Made by a program: the position numbers and the translations under genes
The notes under the pieces: generated by a model
The model's input: only the letters and a program-made list of their open reading frames with translations
Database searches by the model: none
What the model was told of the DNA's origin: nothing
Shown: one piece after another, positions 31,976 to 42,767 of the stretch
How the letters are laid out: the number at the start of each line of letters is the position of its first letter
Position numbering within the stretch: position 1 is the stretch's first letter
Assembly (NCBI GenBank): GCA_025617375.2
Contig: JAMYGW020000004.1
Coordinates: 1,798,001-1,862,000, forward strand
Direction: 5' to 3'
DNA: 64,000 bases
Source: Acarospora socialis
Lineage: Eukaryota; Ascomycota; Lecanoromycetes; Acarosporales; Acarosporaceae

Positions 31976-34314
31976 ATGATTATCTTGCGCACATTCCTCC
32001 TGTTTTCCACCTCGATTGCCTGTGTGCTAGCAATTGTCTATCTGGCATTGTTTACAACAGGACCACGACTGTTGAACCTTCCCAATTCCCTTGCAACCAC
32101 CAACTCCTCAATCAACATGACCGTCCGAGCTACCAAGTTCACACCAGAGTATGTGTCTCTCATTCCGCATCACCCTACCGGCGAGTCCGCTGACACTCTT
32201 ATAGGGTGCTGATAAGTGCGCCGCGGCGCTCGTCCGCAATCCCTAGCCCTGATGGCAAGCTGGCAGTGTATACGGTTTCAACATATTCATTTGAGTCACA
32301 CTCAAAGCAGTCGGAGATCCGAGTGCTAGATATCGCCAGTGGTAACTCAACCGTCGTGACGAGTGATCCAAAAGCGAGCGAGCCTAATTGGCTCGGGGAA
32401 GGGAATGAACTCATTTGGCTACAAGAGAGCGGCAAAGGCGTCACCAGAGTCATCGTGGGAGATGCAGACCAGGTCGGGAGGAAATACACCGCTGGCTCCG
32501 CTCCGGGGCCGATCTCGAACGTCAAAGTGAAGGTGTTGGCAAAGGGCAAGGTCGCTATAGTCGTCAGTGGTCAGGCGAAACCTGATGGATCCCTCTTCAA
32601 CCCTGAAGATGTGGCAGAATCATATTCTTCGGGAAAGGTGTACAATTCGCTCATGGTTCGACATTGGGATAAATACGTTAGCCCTAACCGTAATGCCTTG
32701 TGGTACGGGGCTTTCGAACGATCGGCGCCTCACATAACTGAGTCGAAAGGTCGCTGGACGCTGTCTGAGTTGACCAATGCACTTCGTGGCACGAAATTGG
32801 AGTCTCCGATTCCGCCCTTTGGTGGTACCGACCACTTTGATATCGGGGAACATGGCATTCTTTTCGTATCTAAAGATCCGTCGTCAGACCCGGCCTATAC
32901 GACAAAGTGTGATTGCTACTTCATTCCACTTGTGACTTTCAAGGAGCCGTTTCCCAAAATGATCAAGTTCAACACTCCGGGATTGGAGGGTGCGGCGTCA
33001 TCGCCGGCGCTGTCGCCAATCCATGGCACGGCGGCATTCTTAAAAATGAAGGAAGACGGTTATGAAAGCGACAAGAACCACATCGTTATGATACATGACC
33101 TGTCCAAGGCTGACTCAATTGTGGAGGCGCTCGCTTCAGATGATGGAAAGAGTGCCTGGGATCGGAGCCCATCCAGCATCTCATGGAGCAACAACGGTCT
33201 GACTTTGTACATCCAGGCTGAAGATACTGGTCGCGGACTTTTGTTTGAACACACTCCAACTGCTGACAAGGGGCACGCCCCCAAGAAACTAACTCATGAA
33301 GGTCATGTGTCTGATGTTCGACCCGCTGCCATGGGGTCATCGCAGCTTTTCCTTTCGAGCTCTAACCTCATAGATAACAGCGTCTACAGCATCATAGATC
33401 CTACAGACTCTCACAAGACGAGAAAGATATCCTCCAACTCCCGCGATGGCCTCTCCTTTGGACTATCCAAGGATCAGATATCTGAGATCTGGTTCCAAGG
33501 GGCGGGTAATTATAAAGTACATGCTTGGGTAATGAAACCCTCAAAATTCAATGAGAGCACAAAATACCCTCTTGCTTACCTGGTACATGGTGGTCCGCAA
33601 GGCGCATGGACTGACCAGTGGAGCACACGGTGGAATCCCGCAGTGTTCGCCGAGCAAGGCTACGTGGTTGTCGCACCAAATCCGACTGGCAGTACCAGCT
33701 ATGGCCAAGACTACGTTGATGATATCAGAACTAACTGGGGTGGCCGGCCTTACGAAGACTTAGTTCGTGGAATACGTTATATCCGAGATAATATGTCTTA
33801 TGTTGACATGGAGCGTGCTGTCGGCCTGGGTGCCTCGTATGGTGGCTTTATGATGAACTGGATACAGGGACAACCGTTGGGTCGGGAATTTAAAGCACTT
33901 GTCACTCACGATGGCGTCTTCAGTATGATGAATCAGATGTCTAGCGACGAGCAATATTTCCCGAACCACGACCTCGGCGGACCTTACTGGGAGGCCAAGG
34001 AGAATTGGGAACGGTACGATCCAGCACGGTACACTGGCAATTGGTCAACGCCACATCTTGTCATTCACAATGAGCTCGACTATCGTTTGCCCATCAGCGA
34101 GGGCCTTGCGGCTTTCAACGTGCTCCAGAAGCGAGGGGTGGAAAGTCAATTCTTGACGTTCCCGGATGAGAATCACTGGGTACTGAAACACGAGAACTCT
34201 TTGGTGTGGCACACGGTCGTCCTCAATTGGATAAACAAATTTGTGGGGTTGCCGCCCTACAAAGAAGAGAGCAGTCTTCCGTACGAGGCACAAGATCTTC
34301 CCAGACAGCCCTAA
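31976..34314 (+). CDS. dpp5: Dipeptidyl-peptidase 5 (S9 family)
   Basis: Serine exopeptidase of the prolyl oligopeptidase (S9C) family that removes dipeptides. Exons 31976-32148 and 32205-34314 give 760 residues. A hydrophobic N-terminal segment (LLFSTSIACVLAIVYLALFT, residues 8-27) precedes the family's usual beginning TVRATKFTPE|VLISAPRRSS, which the intron (GTATGT...TTATAG) splits. The beta-propeller part follows, then the hydrolase domain with YPLAYLVHGGPQGAWTDQWS, the nucleophile in GLGASYGGFMMNW (Ser about 600), the acid in HNELDYRLP and the histidine in PDENHWVLKHENS. Secreted DPP5 forms have a cleavable signal peptide; here the segment is long with no obvious cleavage site, so a membrane-anchored (type II) form is possible. 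A start at the internal ATG 32117 would remove the segment and give a cytosolic enzyme, which cannot be excluded. Confidence 0.9.
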
Positions 34315-34349
34315 GGGACACCTGAAGATAATCTCAAAGAGCAACTACC

Positions 34350-34517
34350 ATGACAGACGTGGATCTCTCAGACGTTTCGAATTTGTCTGATTTGGCTTCG
34401 CTCCGCCACGAATTCCGTGGCTGCACCGTGGTACACGGTATGCATCCATCCCCGCTCAAGGAACAGACCTTACTTTTGGAGGAGATTTCAGTCTCCCTTC
34501 ACAACTCCTTCCAGTGA
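34350..34517 (+). CDS. Possible small protein of 55 residues
   Basis: An open frame 35 bp after the DPP5 stop with a good start context (CTACCATGACA). It reads MTDVDLSDVSNLSDLASLRH, contains FRGCTVVHGMHP and ends SVSLHNSFQ. The first part is acidic and Leu/Ser-patterned like a helix start. It could be a genuine small protein, the first exon of a longer gene, a remnant, or chance. I do not recognise it. Confidence 0.25.
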   Translation: MTDVDLSDVSNLSDLASLRHEFRGCTVVHGMHPSPLKEQTLLLEEISVSLHNSFQ

Positions 34518-35540
34518 TGCTAAGCTCATCCTGCCGCGCATTTGGACAGCATGTGCATGTGCTTTACCTTGGACAGGAGAGTTAGGCGTCAGTGTACATA
34601 GCCTGAGGAGCAGGTGCAGCCGTGAGCGGTGTGCACTAGCTACCGCTGTGATACGAGAGCTAGTTTGTGAGCTGATGGATGGACAGATCAAGTCCTAATA
34701 TCTGGCTTGGGTAGGACGCTATATCAATATACTAAATCCAAGAACACAGAAATACGGACGGAAGCCTGCAGATACCACAAAGTTAAGGTATTGATGCAGA
34801 GTATTCGCACCTACTGTTCGAAAACTCGTGAAATCACATGTCAACAAATCTTAGTGTCTAGGACTAATATGCGCGCAGAGGCCAATACAGCGGGCCGCAT
34901 TGCATATCCTCGATGCATCTCTCTGCAGATTGCCAGAAACTGCCATGGCCCTTCTCCAATGGACAATAATCGCTCCATAAGGTAGGACACTTGGTACTCC
35001 AGGAGGTATGGTCAAACTCCTTGTACGCCAGCGCCATTCGCTTTTCCCTAGCGAAAACACTTAGGCAGGTCTGACTTGCATCGAAGTAATAACACACATT
35101 GGTAGGTGTCTTGCAGAAGCAAATGCTTAGTCAAAGACCGGATGAAAACAGCTCATAACAGCGTTGATCACCTTGATCCGTAAGTTAGGAGTACTTTTGG
35201 TGGTTCTTGAGAGGCAAGGCGTCCGGCTTCCTTCCTCCACTGCTTAGTGTATGAAGTACCATAACCTGACACGTGACTGTCTCCTTGGTCCTAGCAAGTG
35301 CACCACATCTCTGTTTGTTTACCAGAAACCAACCATTTCTCAACCCACCAGTTTGCGACGATACTAACCACAGGGGCTCCGAAACATTGCAAAGTTTCAT
35401 TGATCGGCAGTCGGAAGGCTTTTGCTGGTTTCCACGCAATTCTTTGGACCGCTGTCAGCAACTACCCGTATTTTATTAGCTTTTCTGCTCTGCTAAGACA
35501 ACAACACGTCCCCCTGAGACACATGTAAGTAACGGAAGAA
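34518..35540. other. Intergenic upstream of the CAP-Gly gene
   Basis: About 1 kb without a supported gene; several short frames on both strands lack motifs and compatible splice sites. The last part is the CAP-Gly promoter and leader, ending with a start-stop element at 35523. Confidence 0.45.
35523..35528 (+). promoter_or_regulatory. Minimal ATG-TAA upstream ORF or 5' UTR splice donor
   Basis: The leader of the CAP-Gly gene reads ACATGTAAGTAACGG: an ATG directly followed by TAA, 18 nt before the main ATG. The same bases form a perfect GTAAGT donor at 35525, but no acceptor lies before the start codon. Confidence 0.4.
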
Positions 35541-38262
35541 ATGTCAACACACACACCGCGCCGTCCACTCGTCCGGCCACGACCGTCCGTTCTCAATTCG
35601 TCACTCAATACAGCATCTTCACCCAATCTAGGCGCGTCATATTCATCACAGCACCCGCCCCTGCCGAACCCGCAACTCGCCGGGCTCAACGCCAGCATTG
35701 CCCTGGCACGCAAAGCATCTCTGAATCAGCTTACTTCGGGCTCTTTGGCAACTATTCCAGACGGTAGTGTGGGATACGGCTTGACACCTGTGAGAGACGA
35801 AGGCTCGAACCACGCCAATATGGGACCGGTAACTCCTGCGATGAACAGGGTGTTGAACGATGGCGCTGGAGACAGGGAGATTGACGTCGGAGACTCGGTA
35901 AACGTCCCTGGGGGTATGCATGGGACAGTCAAGTTCGTTGGGAGCGTGCGAGGCAAGAAGGGGGTCTTTGCCGGCGTGGAATTGAGTAAGGAATGGGCAG
36001 CTCGAGGGAAGAATGATGGCGATGTTGACGGGTACGTCTGTTTCCGTTCCGACCCACTCAGTGGGCCTATTATGGTCGAGTACAACTACATATGATCGAA
36101 CGTCTTGTTCTAACAAACCCTTGTCTAGGGTACGATATTTCACGACCTCAGTGCCTGGCTCAGGCATTTTCCTGCCTCTCAATCGAGCTTCTAAACGTGC
36201 TTCGCCGACGCTATCATCCGGTTCATTTCCACCCACACCTACTACGCCCTCACTTGGTAGCTTCAACATTGGTGGCCGTGCCGACAACAACACCTACACA
36301 CCACCAACGTCATTAGTGTCGAAGTTCAGCCAATCGGTTGGGCCCGGTAGAGCGGCGAGTCCGCAGTTCAAACCGAGGTCACGACCATCGCTGCCGAGAC
36401 CTGAATCTCCTCTCCGCAGAGCGCCGAATCTTACATCTACCCCTGCTGCGAGGCCGTCCATAGCCGGATCGCATTTGTCGAGAAGCACACTCGGAGGATC
36501 ACGTTATGCACCTAGCCCCACGCCCGCCAAACTCGCCGGTAGCGTAAGAGGGCGGAAAGATTCATTGTCTGGCGATCCGGGAAAGAAGCTTGGATATACA
36601 CCGAAGCCTGGATTGAGAACCCCGATTGCTCTCCGGCCTGGCTCGCGCAGCCAGTCGAGGCTTGGTCCTGAAGCCTCGTTTGACGAAGATACAGAAACAA
36701 CACCTATCGGTGTTGCAAGGACAAATGACAATAAGCATGGCATAAATGGCAGATCCCAAACTCGCCATGGGTCTGGACAAGGGGACGAGGTTCAGCAACT
36801 GAAGGTACAACTTCAGGAGAGGGAGAAGCAACTGCAAGATCAAGCGTCAAGTCTAGCGGAAATGGAAAGCAGCCTCACGGAACTGCAGGCCCTTCTGCCA
36901 TCGAAAAGCTCCCAAGATAGAGGAAGTCGCGATCGAGGCAGTGATCTGGAGAACGCCGATGCGATAGAGCTGCGTGCGCTAATTCGGGAGAAGAACGAGA
37001 AGATAGCGGCTCTGACTTCGGAGTTCGATAACCATCGTGCTGACTTTCGAAATACGATCGACGCCCTCGAGCTTGCGAGCTCGGAGACCGAACGAGTGTA
37101 CGAGAAGAAAGTAGAAGACCTCACGCAGGAGGTCAAGGACTTACAGGATCGGGGTGAGGATGTTGAGAGCGTCGCTCAGCAGCTGAAACAGCTGGAAGAG
37201 CTTGTGCAGGAACTAGAGGAAGGTCTTGAAGACGCGAGACGCGGAGAAGCTGAGGCAAGGGGTGAAGTTGAGTTTTTGAGAGGCGAAGTTGAAAGGGGAA
37301 GATCTGAGCTTAGACGGGAACGAGAAAAGGCTGCTGCTGCGTTGAAGGGAGCCGGGATGGTAGTTGATGGACGACTTAGTGTAGGTGGTAGCAAAGAGGT
37401 GGAGCAGAGGGACGATGAAATCAGAGGGTTGAAGGCCATCATCCACTCACTGAGCCGAGATTCGGTACCAGATATGGGAAGTCCGAAAATGAGCAATCGC
37501 AGAAGTTCAAAGCAGAGGAACGGACACCCTGGGCTGGCAGGTAGTCGTGACGGTGACGAGCTAGGAGAGGATCGAATCACGAGGGAGAGGCTGGAGCGGG
37601 AAGTTAGAGAGCTCGAAGGCCTTGTGGAGAAGAAATCTTCCCGCGAGGAAGAACTCGAGCGGGAAGTTCAGCGCTTACGGAGCGCTGAGAAGGAGGACAA
37701 CAAACACGCTAGTGGCGGGAGCAACGGGTACTCGGAGCGGACCGTCATGCCCAGCAGGCGATCTTCAGGCCGCGATTCCCGAGGCACGGTCGCCAGCTGG
37801 CGAGATCAGCCGCTGCCAGAGCCGCATCGCCAAGGCGGACCGCTCGAGTCCATGCCAGAGGGTGACAACCAATCGTCCGAGACTGACGGCAGCGCGTTGT
37901 GGTGCGAGATCTGCGAGACGGGTGGACACGATATTCTCACATGTGGCAACATGTTCGGCAACCAGGGCGCGAAAGCCACCAACGGCAGGCCCGAATCTCC
38001 GCCGACAGCTGGAGGCGTCACGGACAGGATGCAGGGCCTGTCTGTATCATCACCTCATCATGACGAGGCTAGAGTGTTACCGCTGTCGCCGATGAATAAG
38101 AGTCCAGCCGCGACGCCGAAAGCGCATCGAATGCCTCAGGGAAGCGATGAGATTGTGGCGCCTGGGAAGTCGACTGGGATCATTGACGCGAGCAAGTGGT
38201 GTGCCATGTGCGAGAGGGATGGACACGACAGCACCGATTGTCCAGTTGAAGACCCTTTTTGA
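35541..38262 (+). CDS. CLIP-170-type microtubule plus-end protein (CAP-Gly, coiled coil, two zinc knuckles)
   Basis: Microtubule plus-end tracking protein, counterpart of Bik1/Tip1/CLIP-170. Exons 35541-36031 and 36129-38262 give 874 residues. The CAP-Gly domain spans about residues 115-180: VGDSVNVPGGMHGTVKFVG, GVFAGVELSKEW, the GKNDG tubulin-binding motif, then after the 97-nt intron VRYFTTSVPGSGIFLPL. A Ser/Pro/Arg-rich region follows, as in the microtubule-binding linker of CLIPs. A coiled coil covers about residues 380-690 (QQLKVQLQEREKQLQDQASS, LKQLEELVQELEEGLEDARR). Two CCHC zinc knuckles, CEICETGGHDILTC (about 755) and CAMCERDGHDSTDC (about 855), close the protein, each C-x2-C-x4-H-x4-C; in CLIP-170 these bind dynactin p150 and the CAP-Gly. 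The N-terminal 110 residues are low-complexity. The intron interrupts the CAP-Gly just after GKNDGDVDG. Confidence 0.92.
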
Positions 38263-38649
38263 GCCCTTGAGTCTGTCCTCTTGGATTGGTTTGTCCTCCC
38301 TTGTTGTTGGGCTAAGGTGGAGGTTGGGTTTGCTATAATTCATTCGTTTCTTCTTTTCGCGCAACGATATCCACATGGGTTTTTGTAATGGTTTGGTTAT
38401 GGACGCATAGATTAATACAAAATCGTAATATTATTAGCTCCGAATGCACGTTAATGTAATGAATTTCACCTCCATGCGCCAATTGACTGATTCAATCGGG
38501 TAAGATGTACTCTAAATGCTAAGTATGCCGCAAATACAAGCACACGTGAATGCTCATTGCGACTCCAAACACCAGTCGATTCCAACAACACAACAGGAAC
38601 AGATGCACGGTTCACCACCACACGAAAGAAACGCAACGACTCCAACCCC
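38263..38649. other. Convergent 3' gap
   Basis: 387 bp between two converging genes; it should hold both 3' UTRs. No gene is seen. Confidence 0.5.
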
Positions 38650-39387
38650 TCACCAAAACCGCCTCCCACCAACTTTCTCCCTCAACTCCTCCTCCTCCCT
38701 TCCCCTCCTCATCGCCGCCCTCCACTCCCTCTCCATCCTCTCCCTCACCTCCCTTTCCCTTTCCCTTTCGCGTTCCGCATCCGCATCCGCAACCGCATCA
38801 GCACCCACCACATCAACGACCATCATCACCTCCTCCTCCCCTCTATCCTCCTCGCCATCAACCTCCATCTCCGACTCCTCCCTCGCAGCCGTCTCCAGCG
38901 CAAAAGCCTTCTCCGCATCCGCCGCCGCCGACGCCTCCGCCGCCACAGGGCTCTCACACCCCCGCAACCCACAAAACCGCCCAAACTTCCTCCTCTTCTC
39001 CTCCAACCCCATCCCGTCCCTCCTCCACCCCAACGCTTTTCCCTCTCCCGCGTTACTTCCCATACCCCTCTCACCAGACGTCCCTCTTTCCCGCCCCTCC
39101 GTATACGGATAAGCAAACATCCACGGGCCCGGCGTGCGCTGGTGATAGTAGCTTGCCAGCTCGTCGAGCTGCGCGTGCGTCAGGAGGTGGTAGTGGAGGA
39201 GCGTGCGCGGGAAGGAGGGGTGTGGGAGGCCGGTGGTGACGTTCAGGAGCGGGTATAGGGGCGTGGAGAGGTGGGTCAGTTTTTGGGAGAGGGTTAGGGG
39301 GGCGAGGTGGTTGGCCGGGCGGGGTTTGCGGGAGGAGGGGCGGGGGGTGGTGGGGGTTGGTGGGGACCGTTGGAGGCGGAAGTTCAT
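38650..39387 (-). CDS. Conserved fungal protein of unknown function
   Basis: Intronless frame of 245 residues. After a Pro/Arg/Ser-rich start (MNFRLQRSPPTPTTPRPSSR) comes an ordered part: APLTLSQKLTHLSTPLYPLL, TTGLPHPSFPRTLLHYHLLT, HAQLDELASYYHQRTPGPWM and FAYPYTEG, then EEKRRKFGRFCGLRGCESPV. The C-terminal third is Ala/Glu-rich and low in complexity (a run of ERERERERE encoded by a TTTCCC-type repeat, then RERMEREWRAAMRRGREEEE), predicted as a charged helix. The ordered block with paired aromatic residues and the RGCESP motif looks conserved rather than random, but I cannot name a family or function. The region is very GC-rich, so longer shadow frames exist on both strands; this frame is preferred because its ordered block has a protein-like composition. 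Converges with the CAP-Gly gene. Confidence 0.6.
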   Translation of the reverse strand: MNFRLQRSPPTPTTPRPSSRKPRPANHLAPLTLSQKLTHLSTPLYPLLNVTTGLPHPSFPRTLLHYHLLTHAQLDELASYYHQRTPGPWMFAYPYTEGRERGTSGERGMGSNAGEGKALGWRRDGMGLEEKRRKFGRFCGLRGCESPVAAEASAAADAEKAFALETAAREESEMEVDGEEDRGEEEVMMVVDVVGADAVADADAEREREREREVRERMEREWRAAMRRGREEEELREKVGGRRFW

Positions 39388-39979
39388 GGTTGTGGTTTTG
39401 GGAGGTTGCTGGGTTTCCGGAATGAGGGGTAGGCTTGGTTGGGTTTGGTCGATTCGGTTGGTTTGTGGGATTGAATCGGTGGGTTGGACTTCGAGGGGTT
39501 GGGGTAGCGATGTGTGCGTGCTTGATCAGGTGTTGGTTGAGCGCGCGAATTGGCAACAGTAGAAAGTTGGTGAGTAGAGAGTCGTTGCTGTCGATCAGTG
39601 GTTGTGATGTATTGTAACTAATACTGGGTGCGGTTGAGTTTTGTATGAACGTACAGATAAGGCCATTATGAGACCGGACGCCTTTGTCATCGGTTGCTAT
39701 CAATGCTTCATGGTGATTGCTTTGTCTCTTCCGTACGCTCTGACGGCGAGAACAAGAAGCTTCGTCGAGACCTTTGTCTCAGACGCCTGAAACTCCCATC
39801 ATTCCAAATCAACCCTTTGTCTCCACCAGCAATAGACAATTTTTTGCCAAACCAGACAATGTGGTACTAACAGTGCCAAATGTCTGAACGTGAACGCCTG
39901 TCGTAGACACGCTAATGCGTGTACCTACCAAACCTCAAGATGTGAAACCATTTGACGAACGCCGAAAGTTCTGCTTCTC
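39388..39979. other. Intergenic between the unknown gene and ENV7
   Basis: 592 bp. Minus-strand frames through here are GC-driven shadows. Probable promoter of the unknown gene and 3' UTR of the kinase. Confidence 0.45.
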
Positions 39980-41331
39980 TTACCCGTCCGGTTCATCTTC
40001 AGGCAGTTGGACAATGACATCCTCAATAACAGCAATCAACTCGTCGACATCGGGCCTTTCCGCCGGCTCCACCTTCAGGCATCTCCTTACCACATCCCTG
40101 ACCGGTTCGCTGATGCCCTCTTCGGTACCCTTCACCTTGTTCTTGCCGTTCTTTTGCTGTCCTTCGTCCGGAAACCTCCAATCCCCGCTCAACACACAGA
40201 TACTCAGACTTCCACCGGTCTCTTCGCTACGTGCTTCGAAAGGACTTTTGCCAACGAGACAGGCGTACAGCGTGCAGCCGAGAGACCAGATATCCACTTT
40301 GGTATCGATGACCGAACCTGTCTTGACGTCGAACAGTTCGGGGGCGCGATATGGCATTGTAGAGTGCTCGGCGGCGGTATCCTGTACCGCAAGGGCCAGA
40401 GAGCGAGATGTTATAGGAGTCGGCGAGGGAGCGAGAGAACCAAGGTCCATCAAGATCGGAGTCTTGCCGTCATCCGCAATCATGATGTTGCCTACATCCG
40501 CACGTTAGCCTCCTTACATTCTGCCTTTGACGCGAGAGAACCAACCCGGTTTGACATCCCGATGCGCGTAGGCCCTGATCTCTCCCTCTGCCACTCCGTC
40601 CTGACTCATCGTTACCTCCCCTTCCATTAGCGGTTCTTGCTCGATATCCTCCTGATCTCGCTCCCGACTCTTGTTCCTTCTTCCCTTCCTGCCTTGAGCC
40701 TTACGCGCGGCATCCTCATCCGCTTCGGCCGCTTCCTGCCTTACTCCCCTAGCTTTCCGCTGCGCCTGTGGCCCACCCGGCCCACCCTTCACTCTGTATT
40801 GATGCATCGCTTTTAAGGCCCGCGCAACACCCAGAAACAGCACCATCAACCTCCGCTCTGCAAACTTGGTATGATTGACGAGATTCGCATTGATCGCATC
40901 TTGAATGTTTCCTCGACTGTAGTACGGCAGCAGTATGTATACGGTCTTGGCCCCGGGATCTGATTTGTCCTTGCTCGAGGAGACGCAATGATCGATACTG
41001 TGGATGATGTTCGGATGCGGTGAGAATAGCGTGTAGGCTTCGACTTCTTTGAGAGCGAGTGAGACGGATTCCTGTCCGAATGGACAACGGATCTTCTTCA
41101 AGGCGTAGAGCTGGGAGGTAGACGTTTCTTGGACGAGGTAGACGTATGAAAAGCCGCCCTAGGCATGGTTGAGGATCTTTGAGCAAATACCGGGGTGTAT
41201 AGATGACTGACCTCGCCCAATAATCGCAGGATCTTGAAGCTGCGGTTGTTGATCTTCAGTTGTGGTGATCCCGGGAAGCAACACATGCAGTTCATAACAG
41301 AGTATACGATATCTGAAATGATTTGCGCCAT
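39980..41331 (-). CDS. ENV7: Env7/STK16-type NAK-family serine/threonine kinase
   Basis: Membrane-associated kinase; in yeast Env7 is palmitoylated on the vacuole and restrains membrane fusion. Exons 41331-41212, 41158-40546 and 40491-39980 give 414 residues. The N-terminus carries the cysteine cluster CMCCFPGSPQL, a plausible acylation site. Kinase motifs: ILRLLGE|GGFSYVYLVQE (glycine loop split by the first intron), YALKKIRC (ATP-binding Lys), the helix Glu in LALKEVEAY, AYAHRDVKPGNIMI (catalytic Asp, split by the second intron at GTTGGT), DLGSLAPS in place of DFG, YRAPELFDV and VDIWSLGCTLYACLVGKSPF. The DLG and long Ser/Thr-rich activation segment are usual for this family. Between the hinge and the catalytic loop there is an insert of about 70 charged residues (about 165-230, KARGVRQEAAEADEDAARKA and KGRRNKSRERDQ), seen in fungal members. 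All essential catalytic residues are present. Confidence 0.92.
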
Positions 41332-42767
41332 GGTCGCCGGTAAGACGTGAAGTTGGAGTTGTGATACGCAAGAGCTTTGAGGTCGATAAGATGGCTCCGA
41401 TGTCCGATGTCCGGGTTACGGTAGTGGCAGGCTTGGGTTCGTATAACCGTCAAGTGTGCGATTGACAGGAGATCAACTCTTGCTACCCTGAGACATCCGC
41501 AAATAGTAATTCTAGCTCACGAATGCGCAAGGCTATGAGGTAAGTCGCGATGTTCCTCAAGGTACGAAGTACGCGCATTTTCAGCCCCGTTGTGGCTGTG
41601 CACTTCCCAGACATAGGGCACCGTGCTCTGTTGTACTCTTCTTTATCGACCAGATTCGATGAAAGGAACACCAGACTATATCATAGCTTTCTCTATATTA
41701 GTGACTTCTGAAAGTATCTCACAGGCTTGATTCAATGATCACATTCATTTGGTAATGGATTCATCTCTAGAAGCATTGAGAAGTAATGCACCCTATATAC
41801 AGAGCTAAGCCCGTATCGCAGAACTGCACCGGACACCGGCCTAGCCCGATCCAAAGGCTGGGAGATTCTTGTCGAACGTCTCAGGAGGGGAGTGCCCCCA
41901 AATGCACAAGTTACTGACCCCTCCAGTCCTTTGTTCACTCATCATCACCAGCCCGTGATGGTTCGATCAAAACTAGCCAGATTTGGAGGTTTTCAGCGAC
42001 TACCGTCGGACGTCTCCGAAGAGGAGTGCTCCCGACCCATCTTCCTCCATGCCTCTCTTACATTTACTCATCATCGCCAGCCAGTGATGAGTTCGACCAC
42101 CCTAAACCTAATCCAGAGGTTGGGGCATAATATTGTCGAACGTCTCCGAAGGGGAGTGACCCCCGAAGCGTTCATCTTCTTCTTTGCCTCGGTGCAATTT
42201 GAGATCTCTGGTTCCCTGCTTGAGCCTGACTTACATGTGTTGAGGGTATAGCCGTGTTGTTGTTGACATCGTCCTTCGTCGATGCTTCGAGTACGACTGA
42301 ATGAGTCTCCCCATAAAACCTTCGTGTCGTCCACAAAAGGTATCACCGCTAAATGTTTATCGGATACAGGATTTTGGTGTATCACGCTGAAATGTCAGTT
42401 AGCTGATGTGGAGAGACATGAGTGGCTATATGCACTCACATCGGCGTGTCCTTTGAAAGCCATTGAGCGTTAGCCCTCGTGAGTATTCCGCTGCCTCCTT
42501 GACCTGCCATTAAGGAATAACAGAATTTCTCAAGGAGGTCTGGGAAGCACATCGCAGCCAAAGGTACCAAGGACAATGTCTAATGGTTTTAGGCAAATTC
42601 AACCTGAGGACGTAAGAACTGGTGAGATGATGAAAGGCCCATAGATGGTACTCGGCTGTCCACGGACCTCGTTTTGCTACGATCTTCTATGCTCAATGTG
42701 TCCAGCAGAACTGTGAAAAGAATGGACGTCGCTGGGTATATTTAATCGAATAACCTGGTCTCTCGCA
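41332..42767. other. Intergenic gap with a tandem repeat
   Basis: 1.4 kb between two minus-strand genes. The only structure I see is the ~130-bp imperfect tandem repeat at 41851-42170. A 119-codon plus-strand frame (41892-42251) crosses it without a recognisable domain. Confidence 0.5.
41851..42170. repeat. Imperfect tandem repeat, ~130-bp unit, about 2.4 copies
   Basis: Three copies of a core (TGTCGAACGTCTC at 41871, a variant at 42004, again at 42135), each preceded by a CCAGAGGTTGG-like block (41851, 41977, 42113). Two copies of CTCATCATCACCAGCCCGTG-type sequence (41939 and 42068) lie 129 bp apart, each near-palindromic (CATCAC...GTGATG, 41944-41961). The core translates as VERLRRGV in copies 1 and 3 and VGRLRRGV in copy 2, in three different frames. 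Confidence 0.7.

Noticed and set aside
39071-39703. 210-codon minus-strand frame
   Set aside because: Pro/His/Asn-rich shadow of the GC-rich 38650-39387 gene; no domain and wrong composition.
41950-41975. GGTTCGATC resembling a tRNA B-box
   Set aside because: It is part of the 130-bp tandem repeat and lacks an A-box upstream.
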